Source: Strongylocentrotus purpuratus (lineage: Eukaryota; Echinodermata; Echinoidea; Camarodonta; Strongylocentrotidae). From it: DNA of 64,000 bases. Location: the NCBI RefSeq assembly GCF_000002235.5, contig NW_022145554.1, positions 1,891,501 through 1,955,500 on the forward strand, in the 5' to 3' direction. This document shows positions 28,301-37,539 of this stretch, piece after piece (positions within the stretch are counted from its first letter, which is position 1; each line of letters opens with the position of its first letter). Made by a program: the position numbers and the translations under genes. The notes under the pieces are model-generated. The model did no database searches, had not been told where the DNA came from, and saw nothing but the letters and a program-made list of their open reading frames with translations.

Positions 28301-31300
28301 CATTATTTCAACAATTGTTTAAGATTTAGTTGCTTTTTGGTATGTTATAGGTCTAGGCCTAGTAATAGAAGAGTAAAGGAGCCGTAATCGGCCAGCTCCA
28401 GTTTTCGGCCGATTGGTTGGATGCAAGGTAAAATCACTCTAAAATACATCGCATAATAGCATAACACATATCCCACACATACCATACCATGCCAGTGTCA
28501 CTGAAGAACCATATTTGCAATGAAAAATATATCCTAAAATATCACATTTTAGCGATGTAATCGGCGGTCCCGCTACCCGAATCTGAAAAATCGAGTATCT
28601 TACGCGTGTCTGTAAGAAATATGGGTACCATAAAATGAGCTTTATTTCAAGTATTTTTCAGATTTAGAGCCCGATTTTGTGCTAGTCGCAAGCTCAAAAG
28701 TATCTCATCGCATGTATTAAATCAATGCAGCCGCACACCGCAATGCAAACACGATATCTCTGTCTAATTTAGATTCCAATATCCGATCACCACAGTACTA
28801 GTTTTCGGCCTGGCGAGCTCCGGGGAGCTCCGGCGAGCTCCGGGATATCTGCTCCGCCCGCTAGTGCTATAGATCAGCACGGAAACGCACGGCGCGTGCG
28901 CGCGCTTCCTATTGACTTTGTACAAGCGGCCGAAAACTGGTACGCTATGCCGAAAACTGACTCCGAAACAGTGAAAATTGAAATGAATATTGTCATGGCA
29001 ATTCGTGATTTTTTTTCTGGGATTCTTGTTTTCTTTAAATAATAATAATATTTGCTTCATGATTTGAACAAAAAATGATAATAAATAGGAAGTAAAGGGT
29101 CCTAAAAATAGGATTTTGTCTTAAGTGGCCGAAAACGGGCTCCTTTACTAGGCACATTCATGGGGCACTAGAGGGCGCTTCGGTCGCGTACGAAAATCTG
29201 AATAGCCTTGCTGCGGTGGGTCGGCAATAATCAGCCCAAAACTTGGATATGGGAGGTTGGAAGGATATATCTTTTTTATAATGTTATCCGGTCTTACCCT
29301 TAACCATCCTATGTTTAATCTATTTAGAAATAACATGCGAGTATGATAAAAGAAACATCGGGACCATTACTGAAGTAACTTTTAAAATATTAGCCTAGAA
29401 ATGACCACCAAACGGAAAAAATTGACATTTTTTCCCAACAAATCTTCATAAAATCTGAGTTATAAACAAGTCACATCTAGGTACACTCATACAAATACGA
29501 TTTTCTGAAAATTCAGGTATGATTTTTTAAGTTTCTTTCAAGTATATTTCTGCGCATTGCAGCGCCAATATTCTTCACTGCTTCAAAATCACCCTTGAAT
29601 TTTTTTTTTGCAATGAATTTGATACGACGTCCGCGAGTGTTCCCCGTTCCTTGCGTGTTGAAAGTTTGGTAATACATAGTTTGCATTGACTCGCGCACGA
29701 AAAAATGGTCGAAAACAAAATGTCAATTGAAAAAATAAACAAGCTTTTGTACAGTTATAAGAGTTCTACCGAGGTTTCTTTATCGATTTAATTTATTATA
29801 TAGTCTCAATTAGAATTCAGAATTATCTCACTGAAAAGTTAAGAAACCGACGATGTTCTCGATCGTAGTTATTTTCATTTTGCCAGCAGCCGATCTAGCG
29901 TTGTTTGGGCAAAAAGCTAGGCCGCTGCCTTCCCACCACGAACCTTTCTGAACCCGCTAAAATGGCGCGCTGCGGAGCTCCGAAGCTGCGTTGGTATCGC
30001 TGCAAACTCTCAGCCGGCTAGCTCCGCACGACGGACCATTCGCGGTATGGCGAGAGTGTGTGTGTGAGGTATGATTTTGGATTCGAGAACGCACGTAACG
30101 AAACCGTGCGCGTCATTTTCAGCTGTCGAATGTGTACGACGAATTTTACATGTACGATTTTTAGTACAGATACTTGGTCAGTTTTCTTCTTAAATCTTTG
30201 GTTTTACAACATTTAAAAATATAGTTTCTTCAAATCTGCTCCTGACTCGGTTCAGACTAATTGTCTGATGTGTTTTCAAGTCAATTTTTTTTTTGCATGA
30301 GTTTGCCTACCTTTACTCTAGATCTAACTTTAGAGGTCTAGCCTACTAGTACTAGTAGGCCCTACTACTAGTAGGGTGTCTGAACGATTTTTCAATTTTC
30401 AATTTGGGATCGTTTTTCACCATTTTTGTTTGATATTGGAATAAAAAATGTAATCAGAATAATACCTTTCAAATTTCAAGACTCACCGATGTTTCTATCA
30501 AAAGATACAGCCCCTCAAAAATTGTGCAATATTCATAGCATTTTGGTCAGAATGGACAGAAAAGTGGTTCACGCAGAGTTATAATTTCTGCTCAAAAGCT
30601 GCACAGCTAATGCACAGCACGATATGCAAAGTGTGGAGCAAGGGTATTTTCAAACTGTTGTAACAAATGATCCCTTGGGACTAGAGAAAAAATAAGTGCA
30701 TGGATATATTCTTTACAGCTGGCCCAACTTATCCCTCGGGGGAGCAGTTCGTGAAATTGGTAAATCTCCGAGTTACCATGGAAACGATGTTTAAATCGCT
30801 GTTTTGAGCAAGATATTTTTAGAATTCCGGGGGTGGCCCCCTATGGGGAATATGGAGAAAAACCTGCTCTTTCATATGACACCACATTTATTGAGTTTCA
30901 CCTTCAGGATCATTTGTTATAAAGGTTTGAATTTCTAATTTTTCATAAAACCATTGACCAATTTTGCTTGGTCGCGCAATGCATGTAGACCACATAGGGA
31001 TGTGTGCAATCTCTATGGGAAAGATTTTAGCACACAACATCGGGTGCGCGATCAGACACCCTACTACTAGGCCTATCATCTATCTAGGGTATTTCCACGT
31101 TGGAGTCACAGGTCGAAAGTATGGTCATAGTTCTGAACAAGCGCCAAAACAATGACATGTCAGATCAGACCCAACATCATTAACATCAACAGTATACGGA
31201 AGAAAAGGTACTACTACTACTAGAGGTCTAGGTAGATCTACTGGTACTATTCTAGTTCTGTTTCATCAATCAATCAATGTCAACGATTTTTGTTTATCTT

Positions 31301-31730
31301 TCTTCTCCAGATGCACGACACTGACACTGACAGCACAAGCACAATTTATAGATCACCGTTAGTGTATCATCGTACCTTGTGCTTGTCTCAAGTGCGGGGT
31401 GTATAGTTCAAGCAAAAACCTTCTAGATACAACTGAGTAGGCCTACAAGAACTCTATGTGCAGCTAAAAACATTTAAACATCGATGTCACCACCAATGAC
31501 ATGGACGGTACATCAAAGTGCATGCGCGGGGCAACCCAATGTAACCAAGTTTGAAGATCAAGACAATAATTGGGTCAATTCATCACATTCTGCATTGTGA
31601 AACTAACCTTCCAAATATCTGCCATTGTAGTGTCACCTGGCTCAACAAAAGAACCAGAAGCACGGTCTGAAGGGCGACCAGCTGATTCTTTCTTTCGCAC
31701 ATTTTTCTTTCCCGCCGTGAATGTCGCCAT
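10353..31730 (-). CDS. NUP107: Nuclear pore complex protein Nup107, complete, 24 coding exons
   Basis: Exons in order: 31608-31730, 27682-27767, 26687-26781, 25875-25985, 25283-25377, 24720-24870, 24163-24319, 23377-23515, 22502-22662, 21868-22148, 21255-21400, 20699-20844, 20082-20130, 18347-18416, 17547-17704, 16341-16437, 15773-15826, 15058-15173, 14498-14600, 13259-13419, 12252-12380, 11515-11628, 11105-11281, 10353-10460. They sum to 3027 bp (1008 aa plus stop), phase kept at every junction; human NUP107 is 925 aa. About 200 N-terminal residues are polar and probably disordered; the rest is the helical Nup84/Nup107 scaffold. Diagnostic stretches are [62 protein letters not shown] and the C-terminus [10 protein letters not shown]. 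In the family it belongs to the Y-complex and binds Nup133 through its C-terminus. The start has A at -3. An ATTAAA on the minus strand at 10329-10334 could serve polyadenylation. Confidence 0.96.
11009..11078 (+). mobile_element. CR1/L2-type LINE 3' tail remnant
   Basis: CTTGAGCACCCCACAGTGTG followed by GGTGCTATAT and an ATT-rich tail matches the usual 3' end of CR1/L2-group LINEs. It lies in intron 23 of NUP107. Non-coding fragment. Confidence 0.5.
13127..13208 (-). pseudogene. Partial tandem duplicate of NUP107 exon 20 (3' half plus splice donor)
   Basis: This 82-bp stretch repeats 13251-13332, the 3' half of exon 20 with its donor, 124 bp downstream in transcript order. I count about 8 differences (roughly 90% identity). 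The frame of the copy is still open and would read [17 protein letters not shown] then LYIKANL, against the true exon's CIKAYL ending. It keeps the GTAAGATC donor but lacks the 5' half of the exon. The nearest upstream AG would not preserve the NUP107 frame, so it is more likely a relic than an alternative exon. Confidence 0.8.
13557..13615 (-). mobile_element. CR1/L2-type LINE 3' tail remnant
   Basis: On the minus strand it reads GCGCTTTGTATCCAATG, then GTGCTCTATAAATGTAATAT, an L2-like 3' end with a short ATT tail. It is in intron 19 of NUP107. Confidence 0.4.
13924..14291. mobile_element. Tc1/mariner-type MITE, 368 bp, TA target site
   Basis: The ends are inverted: AAGGTAAAGACCAGT at the left and ACTGGTCTTTACCTT at the right. 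TA flanks each side (13922-13923 and 14292-14293). The interior is non-coding. TA duplication plus AAGGTA-type ends is usual for mariner-like MITEs; the superfamily is inference. It lies in intron 19 of NUP107. Confidence 0.75.
14841..14925 (-). mobile_element. CR1/L2-type LINE 3' tail remnant
   Basis: Minus strand: TTAAGCACATTGAAGTGTTC, then GCGCTATATAAATGTAATG and an ATT-rich tail. This is the common L2-like 3' end, 5'-truncated, in intron 18 of NUP107. Confidence 0.5.
15478..15706. mobile_element. Foldback MITE (Harbinger-type TAA target), 229 bp
   Basis: Near-perfect palindrome. It starts GGCCCGAATTCACAAAGGAG and ends with the inverse, and the arms (about 100 bp each) include repeated CCATGGTTTAAA and TTAGCGCAAAATA. 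A TAA duplication flanks it at 15475-15477 and 15707-15709, matching the TWA preference of PIF/Harbinger. Only a short central spacer is unpaired. It lies in intron 17 of NUP107. Confidence 0.85.
16596..16680. repeat. Inverted repeat / hairpin, possible MITE remnant
   Basis: GAGGACTGGCTGTTTATATA is followed after about 20 bp by an imperfect inverse ending in AAACAGCCAGTCCTC, with flanking ACTGC/GCAGT also paired. No target duplication is clear. It lies in intron 15 of NUP107. Confidence 0.6.
18553..19589. mobile_element. Non-autonomous TIR element with internal AAAAGGGCC motif array, 1037 bp
   Basis: Perfect inverted termini of about 29 bp begin CGTCGGCCTTATGCC and continue AAAAGGGCCTTAAC. 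A 4-bp duplication ATGT flanks it (18549-18552 and 19590-19593). The core GCCAAAAGGGCCTTAAC, exact or slightly changed, recurs about ten times: forward in the left half and mainly inverted in the right half, with extra GCGCGC stretches near 19240-19260. No coding sequence seen. The 4-bp duplication does not fit hAT, mariner or Harbinger, so I leave it unclassified. It lies in intron 13 of NUP107. Confidence 0.85.
28372..29149. mobile_element. Non-autonomous TIR element with GTTTTCGGCC motifs, 778 bp
   Basis: The ends are inverted: AGTAAAGGAGCC at left and GGCTCCTTTACT at right. GTTTTCGGCC occurs twice in the left part and as its inverse (GGCCGAAAAC or GCCGAAAAC) three times in the right part, pointing inwards symmetrically. 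The centre has GC-rich GAGCTCCGG repeats near 28815-28845. No clear target duplication beyond AG. No coding sequence recognised. It lies in intron 1 of NUP107. Confidence 0.7.
30372..31063. mobile_element. Non-autonomous TIR element, 692 bp, TAGGGTGTCTGA ends
   Basis: Left end TAGGGTGTCTGAACG, right end the inverse CGATCAGACACCCTA, flanked by CTACTAG at 30365-30371 and 31064-31070. CTACTAG is locally frequent in the surrounding DNA, so the 7-bp duplication could be partly chance. No coding sequence seen. It lies in intron 1 of NUP107. Confidence 0.65.
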
Positions 31731-32729
31731 TTTGCTTTCAACTCGTCCAATAAAATACGTGCTGTAAACTAGCTAGATGTTTCCGCTCCGATCCCATGCC
31801 CAATGATTATATCTCCTAATTAAGGGCATGATAGTGGGTGCTGACCTCACCTGGGCATCGGATATTATAGCTGCATAGACCTACTTTTAAAACAAAAGTG
31901 CCCCCACACTTTTCCCAAATTTTTCATTGGAAAAGTGCCCATTTTCTTTTTTAAAAACTGCCCCTTCGGATCCCCTTCTCAATACACGTGCCACTTTTCC
32001 TTAGTGGAAGTGAACCACCTATCGCTTTTTCATAAGTCCCCTTCACTTAATTTTTCACGAATGTCCCTATATTCACCTCTGATAAGCGCCCCTTTTCCTT
32101 CGACAACTGCCCTTTTTCCTATGCAATTAGCTAGCTTTTCTATCTCTGGTAAGTGCCCCTTTACGAGAAGTAGGCTTACCCCTTACCGCTTCTAGCTGAT
32201 AAGTTTATTTTGACACAAGCCCCTTTTCCTTCTAATAACCATATTTCCTTCGGATAAGTACCCTCATTCCTTTTGAGCCTCTTCCCCTTTTCTAAGAGCC
32301 CTTTACATCTGATAAAAGCTCCGATTAAAATCCGATAGGCGCCCTTTTCCTTCAACACATATAAATGCCCCATAATTATATTCTCACAAAGTCACAAGTT
32401 CCTTTTTTCATCTCTTTTCCCCTTCTGATAATTGCCTACTTTTCATTTCTCCATAACATGCACCCCTTATTTATTACTAGTAACCTTTTTCTTTAACTTT
32501 CCTAGAGCTCACTCGCTCGCATTTATATTTGTGTTACTTATAAAAGATTTCCCCCCAGTCTTTCTTCATTACATTGTGATTAAAACTCATCAGGGTTTGT
32601 TTGCGTCCTCTTTTTACGATGTAAATGTTCGCACTGCAACCTCCCAAATCCTTGAATGCTCGCTTGCCCAATAGCTCGCTCGAAAATTAATATTCAGACC
32701 TTCACACCCACTGCAAAGTATGTTGCTTA
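31731..32729. other. NUP107 upstream region followed by a degenerate repeat array
   Basis: The first 100 bp upstream of the NUP107 start contains CCAAT on the plus strand and is the likely promoter side. Most of the rest is the irregular repeat array described separately. No exon recognised. Confidence 0.5.
31885..32490 (-). repeat. Degenerate minisatellite, about 20-35 bp units (GGGGCACTT type)
   Basis: On the plus strand the pattern GTGCCCCTTTTCCTTCTGATA recurs with variation about 15 or more times at uneven spacing. On the minus strand this is AAAAGGGGCACTTAT. The same motif in the opposite orientation forms a second array at about 60060-60420. Open frames across it are low-complexity translations, not genes. 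Confidence 0.7.
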
Positions 32730-34879
32730 TGCTAGGAGTCCACTGGGCCGGCGCCAGTTGGCGCCAGTTTGCGCCAATGCAATTTACTGTGGCGCCTAGT
32801 GTCGCAAATAAGGTGCCTAGTGGCGTGTAGTGGCTCAAACTGCCTCCCAACTGGCTCGTGGTGGCGCGTAACGGCACCAAATTTGAATGTGGCGGCAAGA
32901 AAATTTTAAAATGTTTGAAATTTTCGTCGCGCCACTTGCATCGAGCAATCAGCGCCAAGTGTCCACCAAGTGGCACCAAATGGCGCGAACATATCGCCCT
33001 TTGGCGCAAACAATCCGCCTATTGGAATCCACTGGAATGTAATGGCGCGCGCCAAGTTGCGCCAATGAGATTTCGCGCCACATGGCGCCACTTGGCGCCA
33101 AGGGGCACCTTGTTTGCGCCACTACGCGAGCCAAACGGCACCCGATTGGTGACTACTTCGCGCCAAATGCCACCTGATTGCCCGCCATTCGGCGCCACTT
33201 GTCGCCTATAACAGCAGGGCGGCATCGCAGGACTTTCTCACAGTGATGGCGGCAGTTCCCCAAGCTCTAGGGATGAGGTTGTGCTGGGCATCCTCCTGGT
33301 CCAACATGCGGACGTCCAGTGCCTGATAGTGCTTCCTGATGAGGTTGTGCAGCATGACGGCAGCTTCAATGAGCAGGCGGACTGTGTCTGGTTCCTGTCT
33401 CATCTGGCCAAGGAAGCACTGGAACCGCAGAGCCAGAATACCAAAGGCATTTTCAACCACACGCCTTGCCCTGGACAGCCTGTAGTTGAAGAACTTCTGC
33501 TGTTGGTCCATGTTACGACGGCCATAGGGCTTCATCACGTACGTCCTCATGGCGAAGGCATCGTCTCCCACGAAGAAGTACGGCATAGGGTGCTCTTCAT
33601 CATCATGGGGAAGAGGAGCTGGATCTGGGATGCCTAAAGTGCCAGCTTCAATGCACTCCTTCAGTTCACTGTTGTTGTAGATCTGGGCATCAGACTGATG
33701 GCCAACCCCACCCACATCGATCCACAGGAACTGGTACTTTGAATCTACCAGAGCCATCAGGACAACCGAGAAGAACTGCTTGTAGTTGAAGTAAAGGCTG
33801 CCTGATTTGTTGGGCTTCTGGAGACGGATGTGCTTTCCATCATAGGCTCCCAGACAGTGAGGAAGATTCCATCTGGCTTCAAAATCACCTGCAACCTCAA
33901 GCCAGCCTTCATTGGTTGTGGGGGGGGGGGGGGGGGGGAGATGACTTCTGCAGCATACTCATCCACTACCGCTCTGGCTATATTCAGGGACAAACTTCTG
34001 GATGGTTTCCTTGCCCACTCGGAAGTTGTAAGACAGCTCGGCATAGGTGGCCCCAGTGGCGAGATGGCGCAGGAAGACGGACAACTTGAGACCAGGGGAA
34101 TGGCCTTCCTGCTGTGGGTGTCCTTCTTCTGCAAGTGGGGTGTAAGCCTGACCAACAGATCATCAAACATCTCTGGGGACACCCTGGTGTAGTTCTTGAA
34201 CTTCCTCCTGTCATTCTCACTCAGCTCTTCCATCAAAGTGTGGTACTGTCCACGTTCGGCCCTCAACTGTGGGTGGAGCATGGGTCTAAACCATCAGTTG
34301 TGCTTCCTTTTCTTCTTAGGAGGCTCTTCTTCTTCAGGATTGGCCAGCATAAGTTGATAGGCAGTGGCCACCTCAGCATCTCTCATCATCTTCTGATGGA
34401 GCAGCATCATCACTCCAACATTATCAAAAGCCTCAGACATATCAAAATTGTAAATATTTAGTAGAGATGTTGTTCATACAGCAGCTGAGGAGGGTCTGAA
34501 CCAGGTAGCCAATGGCCGGTATTTATTTAGTCGGCAAGTAGCGCCAAGCGGCGGCAAGTTCAAACCAATTTGGCGACCTTTGGCACAAACTAATCACCAA
34601 GTGGCGCAAAGTATCCGTCTATTGGCGCGAATGGCGCCAACAGGGTGAATTTTGGAATCAAATGGCCGTGTAATGGCGCAAACTGGCGCGAACTGGCGCA
34701 ACATTTTGGAGCAAGCCGGGTGGCATTTGGCGCACGCCATATGGCACCCAGTTTATTCCACTTGGCGACACATGCCGAGTGGACATTAATTCGGCGCCAC
34801 AGCGAGCCACTACGCGCCAATCACATAATCTTTGGCGCGAACTGGCACCAACTGGCGCCGGCCCAGTGGACTCCTAGCA
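32730..34879 (-). mobile_element. PIF/Harbinger DNA transposon, 2150 bp, decayed
   Basis: Terminal inverted repeats begin TGCTAGGAGTCCACTGGGCC at both ends, and a TTA duplication flanks the element at 32727-32729 and 34880-34882, the Harbinger hallmark. The outer 450 bp on the left and 330 bp on the right are filled with TGGCGCCA-like words. The only recognisable gene is a minus-strand transposase. The Myb/SANT-like second protein that autonomous Harbingers usually encode is not visible. It is inserted in intergenic DNA between NUP107 and FMO. Confidence 0.93.
33206..34440 (-). pseudogene. Harbinger transposase (HARBI1-like DDE), broken
   Basis: The reading begins at ATG 34438-34440 (MSEAFDNVGVMMLLHQKMM), passes a basic KKKRKHN stretch and runs to a stop near 33206. 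Landmarks: [16 protein letters not shown] in the N-terminal helical part, [20 protein letters not shown], first catalytic Asp in GAYDGKH (about 33840), second in WIDVGGVGHQSDAQIY (about 33710), and the Glu in RRVVENAFGILALRFQ (about 33440). An in-frame TGA sits where WWFRP is expected (near 34297). The frame shifts at about 34100, and again around an 18-G run at 33921-33938 within the coding part. The last 183 codons are open. All three catalytic residues are readable, but the gene is not functional as it stands. Confidence 0.9.
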
Positions 34880-34882
34880 TTA

Positions 34883-36452
34883 AGCAGCATCTTGTACCAC
34901 GTAATACGAGAGAAACAAATATTGATGTCATCCCTGGTAGTGTAATCACAGTCATGACGATGTACACGCATATACAGTCATGTTTACGAACGTCTAAATT
35001 ATGTTCACTTTGAGGTTTCCCTCTGTATGTATCCCTTTCAAGTTATCCAGAAAGTGCCTTTTTTGTTAGTGCCCGCCCACTTTGGAAGACGCTCCGCCGC
35101 CCTTGGAAACAGGTCGGTGAGAGTTAGAGCAAAACCCGCTTAAAAATAAGAAAGTTATGAATATTTGATGGTGCGATCAATCAAACACAAATGGGCAACT
35201 CTGCCACGCATTTTGCGTGGTCGACGCCCATTTGTCCTGTACCAAAAAAACTTTAAAAATGATTTAATTGTCTATTATACATTCACCCTAAATATGATTA
35301 TTACAAATTTGATTAAATGCAACCCCTGTATGAAACAAGTCTATTCAGTCCGCAATAACAAGAATATGAAAGCTTGCAGGATACGTCACAGTGTTGCCAG
35401 TTTGCGTTTCACTGATTAAGACAACTTCAGTTTAAATCGGATATTGCTCAAACTTTAAGTAATTTGTTTTTCCTGTTTTTCCTGCTTTTATGAAAACCAA
35501 AGATAATACCAAGGTGGACTTTCCCTTCCGCTCCCTTCTTGAAATGATTTTCCCAATAATTTATTCTTTATATAGATAACGCTTATAAGTCTCGGAACCT
35601 TTTTTGATCAATTAAAAGAGTCAAAGAGTTTGATCAATAAAGTTTGAATTTTTGTCAATATCATTTCATGAAAAGAGGTAAGAAAAGTTATTCCAACTTT
35701 ATGGATAAGGTACACTTTACGAACAAAACGGAATGAATTGGGAAATCACATCATGTCAGATTCAGAAAATGAGAAAGCACAGTCATTCTACCAGCCCTCA
35801 AGGGGGGGGGGGGGGGTGGTTATTAAAGAAATGTAGACGCCATACAAAAGACTCTGCAGTGACTTACTAATGAAAATTGACGATTAAAGTTTATTGCCCA
35901 GAATATGATGAAAAAATGTTTAAACATACAACTTATAATTTCATATATTTGTTGTTGTTGTTGCTGATATTACAGCTAGAGTATTTTCCTTTTTTACAAA
36001 TATATATACTTTCTTGTAAAAAAAACATGCAATAAAAGTTACAAGTACTAACAATCTGGAAAACGGATCCTAGCACATTCACATCTGAATACATAAAACG
36101 AAAGAAAAATAAACAAATGATTACTTACAATTCAGTTATGTTAATTAACATAGGAAAAAGGGCAAGTTTCTTTTTCAGCATGCGTTATTCATTCCATGAT
36201 ATGTGTAGAAAAGTATCATCATGAACTATTTTAGCTATTTTCCTTCTCTGTACAGTATAGATACGTGGAACTTCATGAAAAAGATGTGTCGAAATTGCAC
36301 TTTGTAGAATGCATGGGATTCTATAATTTACTTGGCCCTAATGTAATGACGATGACATCGATCATGATTATCGAGACTGAATCTTTATGACTTGTAACAA
36401 ATCATTTATGACAGTTGTATGAAAGCAACAAACACACAGACACGTGGTGAGT
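34883..36452. other. Intergenic, no gene recognised
   Basis: AT-rich unique-looking sequence with a 15-G run at 35802-35816 and a GTT microsatellite near 35950. I see no exon, RNA gene or element ends. Confidence 0.5.
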
Positions 36453-36724
36453 GATAATAATAATAATAATAATAATAATAGCCTAATAGTCCACTCTAAA
36501 TTTTATTAAACCGAAACGGAAATTCTTTTTGCCCAATTGATCGTGAGCCCGGCAGCCACTGAGCAGCGCCAGATCGACGTTTCTCTATCCCTTATTGACG
36601 AACGCCAAACAAGGTAGCAACAAATCTCATCTTTTAACGTCTTTTGGTATGACGCGGCCGGGGTTCGAACCCACGACCTCCCGGTTGTGTGGCGGACGCT
36701 CTACTGACTGAGCCAACACTCCGG
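36453..36724 (-). mobile_element. tRNA-derived SINE with (TTA)n tail
   Basis: Read on the minus strand it starts CCGGAGTG and carries an A box, TGGCTCAGTCAGTAGAGC, and a B box, GGTTCGAAC (plus 36662-36670), so the head is tRNA-like and could hold an internal Pol III promoter. A body with GTTGCTACCTTGTTTGGCG and CGATCTGGCGCTGCTCAGTG follows, then a (TTA)n tail at 36453-36480. The body resembles SINE2-type elements common in marine invertebrates; the family name is not claimed. It is not a functional tRNA: the 3' acceptor stem and anticodon arm do not fold cleanly. Confidence 0.85.
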
Positions 36725-37539
36725 TAATAATGATGATAATGATGATGATGATAATAATAATATTAATAGAGTCTTGCAAAGAACCAATGTCTTGCACAAT
36801 GCCACTCAAGTCGCTCCATAATAATCACCCTGGCTTTAGCACGGCTGCCATTACCAGATGAGGTACACATTTAGCCAGTTACCTCACCTTGAAGTTGATG
36901 GAATATAGCAAATGTAGATTAATGTCTTTATTGTACATGTATAATGAACGACAGCATTATGTGAACATACCACCAATAGGTCTAGTAATAATAATATAGT
37001 TATCAAAGTCCAATCATAATAAACGTATTAAAGTTCATGTAGGGATCTTTTACACTTTGTCCAAAGCAATTCATCGAGTTTTCCAAATGTGAAATTTGGT
37101 AATGCAATGTACAATAATATTGTATGCACGTACACATGAATCTTGACATGGGTTTAGCTCAACACTCCGGGTGCCGTATGTTAAACATGTTAAAGGAGCC
37201 ACTCTGCGTGTGAAATAGTAAAATTATACTGTAACAAAAGTATACCGGTACTAAAAGAAAATGATGTTGTACTTATGTTTGGAAATCTCAAAATCCTACA
37301 GTCCCTTGGGAATGCATCCAGCATACTCGACACTTGTTTGAAAAGGCTGGATGGGGGCACAGTCGACTAGGATCGAGTAAAGGCATTGCCCCTGTTCCAT
37401 GATTTCCAGGAAGCCATCATACATTGACATTATACATGATGATGATAGTCGACTGTCCTATGGACATTTTCCTTTTTCAGTAGAGCTCTTTTTCAGTAAG
37501 AGATTAAAATCACCTTCACCAAAATTTATCTAATGTATT
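36725..37539. other. FMO 3' flank, no further gene
   Basis: Begins with a GAT/AAT-rich microsatellite. An AATAAA on the minus strand lies at 36927-36932 and is a candidate FMO polyadenylation signal about 610 bp past the stop. Nothing else recognised. Confidence 0.4.

Noticed and set aside
32614-33225. Overlapping frames rich in Trp, Arg, Ala and Pro
   Set aside because: Translations of TGGCGCCA words in the Harbinger left end.
36640-36724. Candidate tRNA gene on the minus strand
   Set aside because: A and B boxes are good, but the acceptor and anticodon arms do not fold as a tRNA, and a SINE body and (TTA)n tail follow.
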